From assembly GCF_011369485.1 (NCBI RefSeq), contig NZ_VXCA01000035.1, positions 52,362 to 116,361 of the forward strand: DNA of 64,000 nt. The letters run 5' to 3'. Positions within the stretch are counted from its first letter, which is position 1. Each line of letters opens with the position of its first letter. Of this stretch, positions 48,325 through 58,063 are shown piece by piece. The translations under genes and the position numbers were made by a program. The notes under the pieces are model-generated. The model was not told the DNA's origin and did not search any database. It worked only from the letters and a program-made list of their open reading frames with translations. The stretch is from Pseudomonas atagonensis (GTDB taxonomy: Bacteria > Pseudomonadota > Gammaproteobacteria > Pseudomonadales > Pseudomonadaceae).

Positions 48325-50828
48325 TGGCACGTCTGCCGCTGTTGCGTCTGTTCAGTCTCGCCATCCGCCAATTACTGCGCGATGCCCGCGCCGGGGAATT
48401 GCGGGTGTTGTTCTTCGCCCTGGTTGTCGCCGTGGCGGCAAGCACGGCCATCGGTTACTTCGGCGCGCGCCTCAATGGCGCGATGATGCTGCGGGCCACC
48501 GAATTTCTCGGCGCCGATCTGGTGCTTGAAGGTAGCTCGCCGGCCCGTGAGGAACAGATACGGAGCGGTACCGAACTGCGCTTGCAGCATGCGCAAGTGG
48601 TGGAGTTTTCCAGCGTCATCGCCACCGACAACGGCATTCAGTTGTCGAGTATCAAAGCCGTCGACCGCGCCTATCCGCTGCGTGGCGAGCTGAAAAGTGC
48701 GCCGGCGCCCTTCGCGGCAGAGCAACCCGGCGGCGAACCGCAGCCCGGCGAAGCCTGGGTCGAGGCACGCCTGCTGACCGCGCTGGATCTGAAGATCGGC
48801 GACAGCATCGACGTCGGCATGAAGACGTTGAAACTGACTCGCGTGCTGACGTATGAACCGGATCGCGCCGGCAACTTCTACAGCCTGACACCCCGGGTGA
48901 TGATCAACCTCGATGACCTTGCCGCTACTGGCGTGGTGCAGCCCGGCAGCCGGGTGAGCTACCGGGACTTGTGGCGCGGCGAACCGCAGGGGCTGGAAAC
49001 CTATCGCCAGCTGATCAAACCGGGCCTGGCGGCGAACCAACGGATTCAGGATGCGCGCGACGGCAATCGGCAGATTGGCGGCGCACTGGGCAAGGCCGAG
49101 CGTTACTTGAACATGGCCAGCCTGGTCGCGGTATTGCTGGCAGGCGTCGCCGTGGCGTTGTCGGCTAATCGCTTCGCCAGTCGGCGTTTCGATGCCAGTG
49201 CCTTGCTGCGTTGCCTCGGCTTGTCACGCCGGGAAACCATGCTGCTGTTCAGTGTGCAACTGACCGTGCTCGGGCTGTTCGCTGCACTCAGCGGGGCGTT
49301 GCTCGGCTGGCTGGCGCAATTGGGACTGTTCGCGCTGTTGCATGATTTGCTACCGACGGATGTTCCACCGGGTGGTCTTTTTCCGGCCATCGCCGGGATC
49401 GGCACCGGGCTGGTGGCGCTGGCCGGGTTTGCCCTGCCGCCACTCGCGGCGCTGGGTCGAGTGCCGCCGCTGCGCGTGTTACGTCGTGACATGCTGCCCA
49501 TCCCGTCGAGTACCTGGATGGTTTATGGCGCGGCGCTCGGCGCGCTCGGCCTGATCATGTGGCGCCTGAGCCTCGATCTGCTGCTGACCTTTGCCTTGCT
49601 TGGCGGTGGCGTGCTGGCCGCGTTGGTGCTGGGCAGCTTGCTGTTGTTGCTGCTTAAAAGTTTGCGGCGGATGCTCGCCCGAGCGTCCTTGCCGTGGCGT
49701 CTTGGCCTTGGCCAACTGCTGCGGCATCCATTGGCGGCAGCCGGTCAATCGCTGGCGTTCGGCTTGATTCTTCTGTCCATGGCACTGATCGCCCTGCTGC
49801 GCGGCGAACTGCTCGACACCTGGCAAAACCAGTTGCCGAAAAACGCGCCGAACTACTTCGCGCTGAACATTCTACCGGCGGATAAACAGGCCTTTACCGA
49901 TCACCTGATCAATGTTTCGGCCCAAGCCGCACCTTTGTACCCGGTGGTTCCGGGACGACTGATCAGCATCAACGGCGAACCGGTGCAGCAAATCGTCAGC
50001 AAGGATTCAGCCGGCGACCGCGCGGTGCAACGTGACCTGAGTCTGACCTGGGCGGCGGATTTGCCGGCAGGCAACAAACTCATCGCGGGTGAATGGTGGA
50101 AGGATCAGCCAACCGACGATGTACCGGGTGTCTCGGTGGAAGGCAAAGTTGCCGAGAGCCTCAAACTCAAACTCGGCGATCACATGGTGTTCAGTGTCGG
50201 CGGGATCAATCGTGAAGCGAAAGTCACCAGCCTGCGCGAGATAAACTGGGACAATTTCCAGCCGAACTTCTTCATGATCTTCCAGCCCGGCACCCTGAAG
50301 GATCTGCCGGCGACCTACCTGACCAGTTTCTATCTGGCGCCCGGTCACGATCAGCAGATCGTCGAACTGTCGCGAGCCTTCCCGGCGGTGACCATCCTGC
50401 AGGTTGAGGCGTTGCTCGAACAACTGCGCAGCATCCTCGCCCAAGTGACACTGGCCGTGGAGTACGTGTTGTTGTTTGTTCTGGCGGCGGGCATGGCGGT
50501 GCTGTTTTCCGGCCTGCAAGCAACGCTGGATGAGCGCATCCGCCAAGGTGCGCTGTTGCGTGCGCTGGGCGCGGAGCGGCAGTTGTTGATCAAGGCACGG
50601 CGTATCGAGTTCGGATTGCTCGGAGCAGTGAGTGGTTTGCTCGCGGCCATCGGTTCGGAAATCGTCAGTCTGGTGTTGTACCGCTACGCCTTCGACCTGC
50701 CGTGGCATCCGCATCCGTGGCTGCTGGTGCTGCCACTGATTGGCGCCGCACTGATCGGTGGCGCCGGCGTGTTCGGCACACGCCGGGCCTTGAATGCAAG
50801 TCCGCTGACAGTGTTGCGTGAGGGTTGA
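48324..50828 (+). CDS. ybbP: FtsX-like ABC permease YbbP
   Basis: An 834-residue inner-membrane permease of the MacB/FtsX superfamily. One membrane segment near the N-terminus (about 30-48) precedes a large periplasmic domain (about 50-250), then groups of segments around 260-460 (with ALLRCLGLSRRETM, a coupling loop), a second periplasmic domain (about 500-700), and three C-terminal segments with the repeated coupling loop GALLRALGAERQLL. It ends with the typical NASPLTVLREG. With YbbA it forms a mechanotransmission-type transporter. The start ATG overlaps the ybbA stop. Confidence 0.92.
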   Translation: MARLPLLRLFSLAIRQLLRDARAGELRVLFFALVVAVAASTAIGYFGARLNGAMMLRATEFLGADLVLEGSSPAREEQIRSGTELRLQHAQVVEFSSVIATDNGIQLSSIKAVDRAYPLRGELKSAPAPFAAEQPGGEPQPGEAWVEARLLTALDLKIGDSIDVGMKTLKLTRVLTYEPDRAGNFYSLTPRVMINLDDLAATGVVQPGSRVSYRDLWRGEPQGLETYRQLIKPGLAANQRIQDARDGNRQIGGALGKAERYLNMASLVAVLLAGVAVALSANRFASRRFDASALLRCLGLSRRETMLLFSVQLTVLGLFAALSGALLGWLAQLGLFALLHDLLPTDVPPGGLFPAIAGIGTGLVALAGFALPPLAALGRVPPLRVLRRDMLPIPSSTWMVYGAALGALGLIMWRLSLDLLLTFALLGGGVLAALVLGSLLLLLLKSLRRMLARASLPWRLGLGQLLRHPLAAAGQSLAFGLILLSMALIALLRGELLDTWQNQLPKNAPNYFALNILPADKQAFTDHLINVSAQAAPLYPVVPGRLISINGEPVQQIVSKDSAGDRAVQRDLSLTWAADLPAGNKLIAGEWWKDQPTDDVPGVSVEGKVAESLKLKLGDHMVFSVGGINREAKVTSLREINWDNFQPNFFMIFQPGTLKDLPATYLTSFYLAPGHDQQIVELSRAFPAVTILQVEALLEQLRSILAQVTLAVEYVLLFVLAAGMAVLFSGLQATLDERIRQGALLRALGAERQLLIKARRIEFGLLGAVSGLLAAIGSEIVSLVLYRYAFDLPWHPHPWLLVLPLIGAALIGGAGVFGTRRALNASPLTVLREG

Positions 50829-50862
50829 TAGACTCCAGTCGTCCTGATCACAAGAAGTTGCC

Positions 50863-51360
50863 ATGAGCCGTTACCGCCCTCCCCGCACCGCCGGCACCGC
50901 GCTGATCACCCCTGAAGGTGAAGCGCGGATGCGTGCCGAGTTCCATGAGCTGTGGCATGTGCGCCGTCCGCAAGTGACGCAATCGGTCAGCGAGGCGGCG
51001 GCTCAGGGCGACCGCTCGGAAAACGCCGAATACACCTACGGTAAAAAGATGCTGCGCGAGATCGACAGCCGCGTGCGCTTTCTGACCAAACGTCTGGAAG
51101 CGCTCAAGGTTGTCAGCGAAAAACCCAGTGACCCGAACAAGGTGTACTTCGGCGCCTGGGTGACCATCGAGGAAGAGGACGGCAAGCAATCGCGCTACCG
51201 CATCGTCGGCCCGGATGAACTGGATCTGAAACTGGGTCTGATCAGCATTGACTCACCGCTGGCCCGCGCCCTGATCGGCAAGGCACTGGACGCGGAAGTG
51301 CGGGTGCAGACGCCGACCGGCGAGCAGTTCGTTTATATCGTGGCAATCGAATACCCGTAA
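50863..51360 (+). CDS. greB: Transcription elongation factor GreB
   Basis: A 165-residue Gre factor that binds the RNA polymerase secondary channel and rescues backtracked complexes. The N-terminal coiled coil has the catalytic acidic tip GDRSENAEYTYGKKMLREID (about 46-65), and the C-terminal domain has VTIEEEDGKQSRYRIVGPDE and ISIDSPLARALIGKALDAE. GreB-type (not GreA) is shown by MSRYRPPRTAGTALITPEGE. It lies 34 bp after ybbP. Confidence 0.94.
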   Translation: MSRYRPPRTAGTALITPEGEARMRAEFHELWHVRRPQVTQSVSEAAAQGDRSENAEYTYGKKMLREIDSRVRFLTKRLEALKVVSEKPSDPNKVYFGAWVTIEEEDGKQSRYRIVGPDELDLKLGLISIDSPLARALIGKALDAEVRVQTPTGEQFVYIVAIEYP

Positions 51361-51366
51361 ACCGCA

Positions 51367-51675
51367 TCAGCGGCGGGTGATCAAACCCTGCCGCGCAACA
51401 CGGGTCAGTTGCCTGATCATTTCCGGGGCATCTTCAGCACTCGGCGCCTGAATCACGGCCAGATCGAAACTGTCACTGGCGAAACGCGCCAGTGACTCGC
51501 CGTCTTCAACAAACTGAATCAGGAACGCGGCAGGACCGCCACTGCGACGTGGCCAGCCATCGAGATAACGCAACAGCGTCGGCTGATGTTTACCGCCAAG
51601 AAGGATTTTCGGGTTGCGCTGAGTGACATGTGCCGTGATCGGCGCGGGACGAGCTGGAGGGCGTAGTGCATTCAT
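51367..51675 (-). CDS. Conserved hypothetical protein
   Basis: A 102-residue basic protein starting MNALRPPARPAPITAHVTQR. It contains PTLLRYLDGWPRRSG and DSFDLAVIQAPSAEDAPEMI, giving a possible small alpha/beta fold. I do not recognise a family beyond conservation in Pseudomonas. The open frame starts 21 nt earlier with another ATG. Its convergent neighbour is greB, with a 6-bp gap. Confidence 0.6.
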   Translation of the reverse strand: MNALRPPARPAPITAHVTQRNPKILLGGKHQPTLLRYLDGWPRRSGGPAAFLIQFVEDGESLARFASDSFDLAVIQAPSAEDAPEMIRQLTRVARQGLITRR

Positions 51676-51880
51676 CGTGTCGTGTCTCTGCCTCAAAAGT
51701 CTGCATGGCAGGTGAGAGGCAACACCGAACCAGCGCTTTAGCGGTATTTCGAAGCCCTGTTCCGGCTTCTGACGGCAACTGCAAATGAGTCACCTGGCGC
51801 CCCGCAAGTAGCTGTTTAAATCGGCGCATACGCGGCATCCTAGAGAACGTGACCGGCCGGTGTCAAGAATCAGCCGCAAC

Positions 51881-51909
51881 AAAAAAGGCCCGCACAATGC
51901 GGGCCTTTT
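51881..51909 (-). terminator. Terminator downstream of the DoxX gene
   Basis: AAAAGGCCCGCA and TGCGGGCCTTTT flank loop CAA; on the minus strand the hairpin ends in TTTTTT. It lies just after the DoxX stop at 51926. Confidence 0.9.
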
Positions 51910-51925
51910 ACTTGAGTCAGAGCGC

Positions 51926-52360
51926 TTAACCGGCGATGGCGCGATCCACCGAGAGCTTACCCGCACCTTCGATCAGTACCGCGATGCTGCCACCGAGCAG
52001 GGCCAGAGCAAATTCGTAGCCGTTGTTGGCCATGAACAAGCCGTTGCCGATGTGCACGGTGAAGATCGCCACCAGCGACAGGAAGGTCAGACCCAGCGCC
52101 GCCGGGCGCACCAGCAGGCCGATGATCAAAGCCAGACCGGCGAAGAACTCGGTACCGCCGGCCAACGTGGCCATCACGTAACCCGGGTGCAAACCGATGC
52201 TGTCCATGTACTGCGCGGTGCCGGCGAGACCGTAGCCACCGAACAGGCCGAAGAGCTTCTGCGAGCCGTGGGCGGCGAAGATCACACCGACCGCGATACG
52301 CAGAACAGTCAGGCCGTAACCGGCGCGAGTGAACAATACCTTGTTGATCAGAGAGCTCAT
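51926..52360 (-). CDS. DoxX family membrane protein
   Basis: A 144-residue inner-membrane protein with four hydrophobic segments (about 15-37, 58-80, 84-105, 118-135). The DoxX signature includes AHGSQKLFG and GTEFFAGLALIIGL. The family is loosely linked to redox or thiosulfate:quinone oxidoreductase subunits; the function here is unknown. It has its own terminator and starts at ATG 52360, with AAGGAA upstream. Confidence 0.88.
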   Translation of the reverse strand: MSSLINKVLFTRAGYGLTVLRIAVGVIFAAHGSQKLFGLFGGYGLAGTAQYMDSIGLHPGYVMATLAGGTEFFAGLALIIGLLVRPAALGLTFLSLVAIFTVHIGNGLFMANNGYEFALALLGGSIAVLIEGAGKLSVDRAIAG

Positions 52361-52466
52361 GTTGCGTTCCTTGTTGTGAGAAGTGCTTGTTGGTTGGCCG
52401 CTATATTAATCAGTTAATTTCATGTTAAAAGCGCAAATATTCCGCCATAACAATCAGTTTATTAGA

Positions 52467-53888
52467 TCATTTTCGTGAGACCACTTTCTGCCCTCCGGGC
52501 TCCAACGACTCTCGCTCCCGGTCGAACGCCAAGTAATACTTGTTCACGCTATTAACATAGCTGACCGGCCCCATACCCACCTGCTCCATGGCGATGCGTT
52601 CGACCTGGAAGAACCACTGATTGGGGTTGAGCCCGCGCCGCCGGGCTTCAGCGCGCATGCCCTGCACCCGCTCCGGGCCAATGTTGTAAGCCGCCAGCGT
52701 GAAAGCCATGCGCTCGCGCTCATTGAGCTTCGGGCTGTTGAAAAACTTGCGGCGAATCATCGCCAGGTACTTGGCCCCGGCCTGAACATTGGCATCGAGA
52801 TTCTGGATATTGTTCACGCCAACCCGCTGTGCTGCAGACGGTGTGATCTGCATCAGACCGGTCGGGCCACTGCCGCTGCGCACATTGGGTTGCAGGGCCG
52901 ATTCCTTGAACGCCAGCGCGGCCAGATTGAGCCAATCCATGCTCTGAGCGTCGGCATGTTTTTGCAGGGTCGGACGGAGTTTTTCCAGACGCTGGCGATC
53001 CGCCTTGGCCAGCGGATAGTGAACTTGATAAAGGCGTCGATAGATACGCAGGAACGCAGCATCTTCGTTCGAAGGTTTTTTGTAGCCGGTCAGAAAGCGG
53101 TCGATGCTCGCCCGCAGCATCGAGGCATCACGGCGTACAAACCAGTATTCCTCGCCCGGTTCACTGATCATCAACTGCCGGTCAAAACGCAATTTCGGCA
53201 GGATCTTGCCCCAGCGCTCGGCAATCGGTTGCTCGACGATGGTCAGATGAAAAATCCCGCCCTGAACCATTTCCAGCACGTCTTCGACCGCCAGCGTCGG
53301 ATCGACCCATTCGATCTTGATCGGCGCCAGTTTGTGCAACGCGAGTTTTTGGTTGAGTTGACTGACCGCCTCACCCGCCGCGCTGCCGGTGGGCAAGGCC
53401 AGGGTTTTGCCGGAAAGCTGTTCGACCTTGGTGTAGCGCCGCTCGCCCTTGATGCCGACCAGGATCAGCGGCACGTTGCTGGCAATCGGTTCACTGCTGG
53501 CGACCGCGTGCCCCGGTTGCAGATCGAGCAATTCACCCGGCGCGACCAGATCACCTTCGCCACGCTGCAATGCGCCGAGCAGTTGATCCTTGGCTTTGGG
53601 AATGATCTTGAGGGTGATTTCCTGACCGTCACGGGCGTGACCGTTGAGGTATTGCTCGAAGGCGCGCAGGCGATGGTATTCGATGCCGATGGGCTGCCCC
53701 TGGACTTCGCCGGAGCTATTGCGGCTCTGGTTGACCAGCACGCGCAACACGCGGCTGCTGCGAATCTCCGACAAATCCCGCACCTTGGCGGCCGGCACAG
53801 CTTGCAGCGGCCCGGGCAGGCGCGCAACTGCCGTCATCGGCAGCAGCAACGAACCACACAACAGCAACAAAACCGAGGGACGAACCAT
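52467..53888 (-). CDS. Membrane-bound lytic murein transglycosylase, MltF type (MltF2-like)
   Basis: A 473-residue cell-wall enzyme. A signal peptide (MVRPSVLLLLCGSLLLPMTA) precedes a solute-binding-like regulatory domain (about 45-290; SSRVLRVLVNQSRNSSG and LALPTGSAAGEAVSQLN). The C-terminal SLT domain (about 325-460) has the catalytic Glu in FKESALQPNV, then GPTGLMQITPSAAQRVG and FTLAAYNIGPERVQG. There is no lipobox. It cleaves the MurNAc-GlcNAc bond with a 1,6-anhydro product. The neighbour tatD and the chemoreceptor match the PA2865 (MltF2) setting. ATG 53888 has GGAGAG upstream. Confidence 0.88.
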   Translation of the reverse strand: MVRPSVLLLLCGSLLLPMTAVARLPGPLQAVPAAKVRDLSEIRSSRVLRVLVNQSRNSSGEVQGQPIGIEYHRLRAFEQYLNGHARDGQEITLKIIPKAKDQLLGALQRGEGDLVAPGELLDLQPGHAVASSEPIASNVPLILVGIKGERRYTKVEQLSGKTLALPTGSAAGEAVSQLNQKLALHKLAPIKIEWVDPTLAVEDVLEMVQGGIFHLTIVEQPIAERWGKILPKLRFDRQLMISEPGEEYWFVRRDASMLRASIDRFLTGYKKPSNEDAAFLRIYRRLYQVHYPLAKADRQRLEKLRPTLQKHADAQSMDWLNLAALAFKESALQPNVRSGSGPTGLMQITPSAAQRVGVNNIQNLDANVQAGAKYLAMIRRKFFNSPKLNERERMAFTLAAYNIGPERVQGMRAEARRRGLNPNQWFFQVERIAMEQVGMGPVSYVNSVNKYYLAFDRERESLEPGGQKVVSRK

Positions 53889-54124
53889 CCACTCTCCGGA
53901 AAGAATACGGGGCGATTTCACCGCTGAACGGTCGATATCACCGACGAAAAACAGAGCGCCTGAGCGCTGGCAAAGTGCGAGAGACTGGCACAGTGATGGC
54001 ATTTCTGCCAACCCGAGCGGCGTCGCGGCATCAAAAGACAGCTATAACTCGTTGTAGTTCTTGGCTTTTCTTATGAATCTACAGCTCTGGTATGCTTCCC
54101 GGCCTTCGGCCCGAGGTAGCAACC

Positions 54125-54931
54125 ATGCAACTCATCGATATCGGCGTCAACCTGACCAACCCAAGTTTCGCCGACAAACACCAGGCCGTACTCGACCGCG
54201 CCTATGCTGCCGGCGTCTGCCAACTGGTGCTGACCGGCACCAGCGTCGAAGGCAGTGAACAAGCCCTGGAACTGTGTCGGCAACTGGATGAAAGCGGCCA
54301 GCGACTGTTCGCCACCGCCGGTATTCACCCGCATTCGGCCAGTGACTGGAACGCTGACAGCGCACGGCGTCTGCGCAGTTTGCTGATGGAAACCAACGTG
54401 GTGGCGGTGGGTGAATGCGGTCTGGATTTCAATCGCGATTTCTCGCCACGCCCGCAGCAGGAAAAAGTCCTCGAAGAACATCTGGCGCTGGCCGTCGAAC
54501 TGCAACTGCCGGTGTTTCTACACGAGCGCGACGCCAGTCAACGCCTGCTGGAAATCTTGAAAGACTTCCGCGACAAGTTGCCTGCCGCCGTGGTGCATTG
54601 CTTCACCGGCGAGCAAAAGGCGCTGTTCAGCTACCTCGATCTCGACCTGCATATCGGCATCACTGGCTGGATCTGCGATGAACGCCGGGGCACGCATTTG
54701 CATCCGCTGGTCAAAGAGATCAAACGTGGGCGGCTGATGCTGGAAAGTGATGCGCCGTATCTCTTGCCACGCACCTTGCGCCCAAAGCCAAAGAACGGCC
54801 GCAATGAACCGGCGTATCTGAGCGAAGTGCTGCGCGAGGTGGCGCTGCATCGCGGCGAAAGCGAAGAAGATCTGGCCGCACACACTACCGCATGCGCCCG
54901 CGCCTTCTTCAACCTGCCCACCTTCCCCTGA
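54125..54931 (+). CDS. tatD: TatD family metal-dependent hydrolase/DNase
   Basis: A 268-residue TIM-barrel hydrolase with 3'-5' exonuclease/DNase activity in the family. Metal ligands are visible in QLIDIGVNL, AVGECGLDFNRDFSP (Glu), FLHERDA (His), VVHCFTGEQ (His) and LESDAPYLLPR (Asp). Despite its name it is not needed for Tat export. ATG 54125 is the start; the longer frame begins in a non-conserved segment. It is upstream of the chemoreceptor on the same strand. Confidence 0.93.
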   Translation: MQLIDIGVNLTNPSFADKHQAVLDRAYAAGVCQLVLTGTSVEGSEQALELCRQLDESGQRLFATAGIHPHSASDWNADSARRLRSLLMETNVVAVGECGLDFNRDFSPRPQQEKVLEEHLALAVELQLPVFLHERDASQRLLEILKDFRDKLPAAVVHCFTGEQKALFSYLDLDLHIGITGWICDERRGTHLHPLVKEIKRGRLMLESDAPYLLPRTLRPKPKNGRNEPAYLSEVLREVALHRGESEEDLAAHTTACARAFFNLPTFP

Positions 54932-55044
54932 CGCCACAAGGGTTAGCGCAGAACCTGTTGACCCACATCAAGAACTTCAGATCTGCGTAGCGGCACAATG
55001 CTGGCACCTTGCCAAAACTGTTTCCGCTATCAGAGAAGACCTCC

Positions 55045-56526
55045 ATGGGTGCCTGGCTTAGCAATATCTCGCTGAAATACAAATTCTGGGCGGTCAACGC
55101 GGTCGCCTTCGTCACCACGCTGTTGCTGGTGTTGTACGCCGTACAACTCGAACAACAGGCGCGCAGCCACGCGGCGCAGGCGTCGGCACAAGCCCAGGCG
55201 CAATTGCTCAAGGCCTGGCCGGCCGGACAGGCGCTGCCCAAGGCCGATCAGGTGCTGACGTTCAAACGCGGTGAAGCGCCGCGCCTCAATGAACAACCGT
55301 TGCTGGAGATCACCGACAGCAACGGCTGGAACGACATCAACCACATGCCGCTGTTCGGCGAAAACCCGTTGATGGGCGCTGAAGTGTTCAGCCGCGCCGA
55401 TGGCCAGCAAGTCGCCGTGATCGCCTACGGCCCGAGCCTGAGCCAGGTGTTCAGCGAGCGTTTCGCAAATTACGCGGTGGCGGTGTTCATCCTGATGCTA
55501 GCGATGCTCGGCGCGTCGCAACTGCTGATCCGCTTTCTGCTCAGCCAGCTCAACACGTTGAAAGATGTGATGCTGCACGTCGAGAAAAGCGGCGACCTCT
55601 CGGCGCGCGTACCACTGGCTTGCAAGGACGAGGTCGGGCAGATGGCGAATGCGTTCAACGCCATGCAAGCGGGTTATCAGCGTGTGGTCAGCACCGTCGC
55701 CAATACCGCGCGGCAACTGGATGTCGGCGCGGCGCGTCTGGCGAAAAGCATGAACGAGGTGCGTCACGGCATGCTCGGTCAGCAGAGCGAAACCGATCAG
55801 GCGGCCACGGCGATCAACGAAATGACCGCCACCGTTTACCACATCGCCCAGCATGCCGGCGCCACCCGCGACCTTTCGCAGACTGCCGATGGCCTCGCTG
55901 GCAGCGGTCAGCAAGTGGTTGCACGGGTGCAGCATTCGATTGCCGGACTGTCCAGCGGCGTGCAGCAGACCGCCGAGATGATCCAGCGGCTGGCCGAGGA
56001 CAGTCAGAAGATCAACGGCGTGGTCGGCGTGATTCACAGCATCGCCGAGCAGACCAATCTGCTCGCGCTCAACGCCGCGATTGAAGCCGCCCGGGCCGGT
56101 GAAATGGGCCGTGGTTTTGCGGTGGTCGCCGATGAAGTGCGCAATCTCGCCAAGCGGGTGCAGACCTCAACCGATGAAATCACCACCATGGTTTCGGCGC
56201 TGCAGGCCGGTACTCGGGATGCCGTGGACTTCATGCAGGAGAGTTCGTACAAAGCTGACGACTGCGTGCAGCAGGCGCAGGAGGCAGGTGAAGCGCTGGC
56301 GGAAATCACTGGAGCGGTGGCGCAGATGCGTGAGAGCAATACGCAGATTGCCGTGGCGGCGGAACAGCAGAGTCAGGTGGCCGAAGAGATGAACCGGGCC
56401 GTGGTGAGCATTCGCGATGTGACCGAAAACACCGTGCAGCAGACAGTCGATTCGGCGACGACGAGTAATGAGCTGGCGACGTTGGCCGGGGAGCTGAGCA
56501 AGGCGATTGGACAGCTCAAGCTGTAG
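55045..56526 (+). CDS. Methyl-accepting chemotaxis protein
   Basis: A 493-residue chemoreceptor. Membrane segments at about 15-35 and 140-165 flank a short periplasmic domain (about 36-140, roughly 105 residues). HAMP (about 165-220) leads to the cytoplasmic coiled coil, with the conserved tip IHSIAEQTNLLALNAAIEAA followed by RAGEMGRGFAVVADEVR. No C-terminal CheR-binding pentapeptide is visible. It signals to CheA/CheW; the ligand is unknown. It matches the PA2867 position downstream of tatD. Start: ATG 55045 (MGAWLSNISLKYKF). Confidence 0.92.
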   Translation: MGAWLSNISLKYKFWAVNAVAFVTTLLLVLYAVQLEQQARSHAAQASAQAQAQLLKAWPAGQALPKADQVLTFKRGEAPRLNEQPLLEITDSNGWNDINHMPLFGENPLMGAEVFSRADGQQVAVIAYGPSLSQVFSERFANYAVAVFILMLAMLGASQLLIRFLLSQLNTLKDVMLHVEKSGDLSARVPLACKDEVGQMANAFNAMQAGYQRVVSTVANTARQLDVGAARLAKSMNEVRHGMLGQQSETDQAATAINEMTATVYHIAQHAGATRDLSQTADGLAGSGQQVVARVQHSIAGLSSGVQQTAEMIQRLAEDSQKINGVVGVIHSIAEQTNLLALNAAIEAARAGEMGRGFAVVADEVRNLAKRVQTSTDEITTMVSALQAGTRDAVDFMQESSYKADDCVQQAQEAGEALAEITGAVAQMRESNTQIAVAAEQQSQVAEEMNRAVVSIRDVTENTVQQTVDSATTSNELATLAGELSKAIGQLKL

Positions 56527-56534
56527 GGGACTCA

Positions 56535-56607
56535 TCGCGAGCAGGCTCACTCCTACAAGGAATTTGTGAACGCCGAAGATCTCCTGTAGGAGTGAGCCTG
56601 CTCGCGA
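56535..56607. repeat. Perfect inverted REP pair after the chemoreceptor gene
   Basis: The 23-base unit TCGCGAGCAGGCTCACTCC+TACA (56535-56557) is repeated exactly in inverted form at 56585-56607. The 27-bp spacer allows a long hairpin, which may also terminate the chemoreceptor transcript. Confidence 0.88.
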
Positions 56608-56739
56608 TAGCTTTAGTTGCAACACCGTCGAATCCGCCCACTGTGCCTATCACTTCAATAGCCAACCTTGATTCGCCGCCCTCCTCAGCCCGGCCTATTC
56701 TCCAACCATGTGTTCAACATGGATCGAGGAGTCGTCAAC

Positions 56740-57105
56740 ATGGGCAAACGTCACCCCAACCTTCCCGCGTGGCAATGGCGCGCGTACCCGAACAATCATC
56801 AGCATCCGACCAATCTGGTGCTGCACCTGATTGCCGTGCCGTTGTTCATTGTCGCGTTTCTGCTGATCGTTTCGGGCGTGTTCAGCCTGAGTCTGGCGAG
56901 CGTGGCCATTGGCGTGATCGGCATCGTCGCGGCGCTGGGTCTGCAGCGCCACGGCCACAGCCTGGAGGCGCAAGCCGCCGAGCCGTTCAGTGATCGCAAA
57001 GATGCGCTGTCACGTTTGCTGGTCGAACAGTTTCTGACGTTTCCGCGTTTCTTTCTCAGCGGCGGCTGGTGGCGCGCCTGGCGTGAGCGCCACCGTCGGC
57101 ATTGA
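56740..57105 (+). CDS. Mpo1-like (DUF962) membrane protein
   Basis: A 121-residue protein with two adjacent membrane segments (about 27-46 and 48-68). Conserved His motifs fit the DUF962/Mpo1 family: NNHQHPTNLVLHLIAVPLF and RHGHSLEAQAAEPF. In yeast, Mpo1 is an Fe(II) dioxygenase that oxidises 2-hydroxy fatty acids; the bacterial function is unproven. ATG 56740 has GAGGAG 9 nt upstream; the longer frame is not supported. It is convergent with the thioesterase gene. Confidence 0.78.
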   Translation: MGKRHPNLPAWQWRAYPNNHQHPTNLVLHLIAVPLFIVAFLLIVSGVFSLSLASVAIGVIGIVAALGLQRHGHSLEAQAAEPFSDRKDALSRLLVEQFLTFPRFFLSGGWWRAWRERHRRH

Positions 57106-57106
57106 A

Positions 57107-57901
57107 TCAGGCGAAGATCGTGACGGTCTGCCGACTCATCGCAATCAACTGCCCTTCTGCGCTCCACAGCTTGGCGGCCACGTGGCCGTAACCGTCGGCG
57201 GCGTATTCGATGTCGGCGAGGTATTTGCACCAGTCCAGCGTGCTCAGATCATGCAACGGCTGAACAAACTCAATGGTCCAGGTCAACGTACTACCCGGCG
57301 CGGGTTTCTTCAGATACGGCAACAGCGCAGGTGGCCATGCATCGACCAGCGCCAGCAGATGCGCCTCACTGACCGGTTCTTCCTTCACATCCCCGCGCAA
57401 CCGCACCCAGCCGCCCATCAGGCGCGAGGGTGTGCCGGTGAACGGCATGCCGCCGACATTCCAGCGCATGGCCAGATGGCGCATGAACTCAGGCGTCACG
57501 CCTTTGATATACGGCAACTCCGGGCACTCGTCCCAGTGTTTCATTTCGGCTGCCGGATAGGCTTCAACCGCGACCTCTGAAGGCCGCGAAGCACCGAAGC
57601 TGCCTTGCACCATCGTGACCACCTGACCGTTCTGCATGGCACGCCCCAGCAACTGGCTGACCGCTTTGCCTTCGCGCAGCACTTCGACTTCAAAGCTCAC
57701 CGGGACTTCAGGCTCGACCGGGCCGACAAAGGTGATCGCCAGTGAACGCACTGGCCGATCCGCCGGCACTCGGGCGCGCATCGCTTCGTATTGCAGCGCG
57801 GCAACCAGACCACCGAAACTGGCACGGCCCTGACCCCATTCGGCAGGAATCGTCAGTTCCGGTTGGCGGCGGACCGCATCAAGCAGATCACAAAAGCGCA
57901 T
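57107..57901 (-). CDS. Acyl-CoA thioesterase, TesB-like double hotdog
   Basis: A 264-residue protein with two hotdog-type halves: ASFGGLVAALQYEAMRARVP near the N-terminus (about 27-46) and GGWVRLRGDVKEEPVSEAHLLALVDAWPP, split by a linker, in the second half. LSTLDWCKYLADIEYAADGYG near the C-terminus is typical of the thioesterase superfamily (4HBT_3). It hydrolyses an acyl-CoA of unknown chain. ATG 57901 has GAGG upstream. Confidence 0.82.
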   Translation of the reverse strand: MRFCDLLDAVRRQPELTIPAEWGQGRASFGGLVAALQYEAMRARVPADRPVRSLAITFVGPVEPEVPVSFEVEVLREGKAVSQLLGRAMQNGQVVTMVQGSFGASRPSEVAVEAYPAAEMKHWDECPELPYIKGVTPEFMRHLAMRWNVGGMPFTGTPSRLMGGWVRLRGDVKEEPVSEAHLLALVDAWPPALLPYLKKPAPGSTLTWTIEFVQPLHDLSTLDWCKYLADIEYAADGYGHVAAKLWSAEGQLIAMSRQTVTIFA

Positions 57902-58012
57902 GGCAACCTCGGAAACGAAAAAGGAATGCACGGATCTTAACCAGCTCAAGACAACGCCGCAGCGTCTATTCCGGTCAAATGGGCTGACATCTCGGACATG
58001 ATGCAGAACCCC

Positions 58013-58038
58013 GTGGGAGCGGGCTTGCCCGCTCCCAC
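58013..58038. repeat. Solo palindromic REP element
   Basis: GTGGGAGCGGG and CCCGCTCCCAC are separated by CTTG, forming a near-perfect hairpin between the thioesterase and CHAD genes. It may act as a terminator for the CHAD gene on the minus strand. Confidence 0.82.
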
Positions 58039-58063
58039 AAGGAAATACAAATAGTGCTTGAGG

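Noticed and set aside
53644..54057. + strand frame upstream of tatD
   Set aside because: It overlaps the N-terminal part of the mltF2-like gene on the other strand, including its signal peptide, and has no family features.
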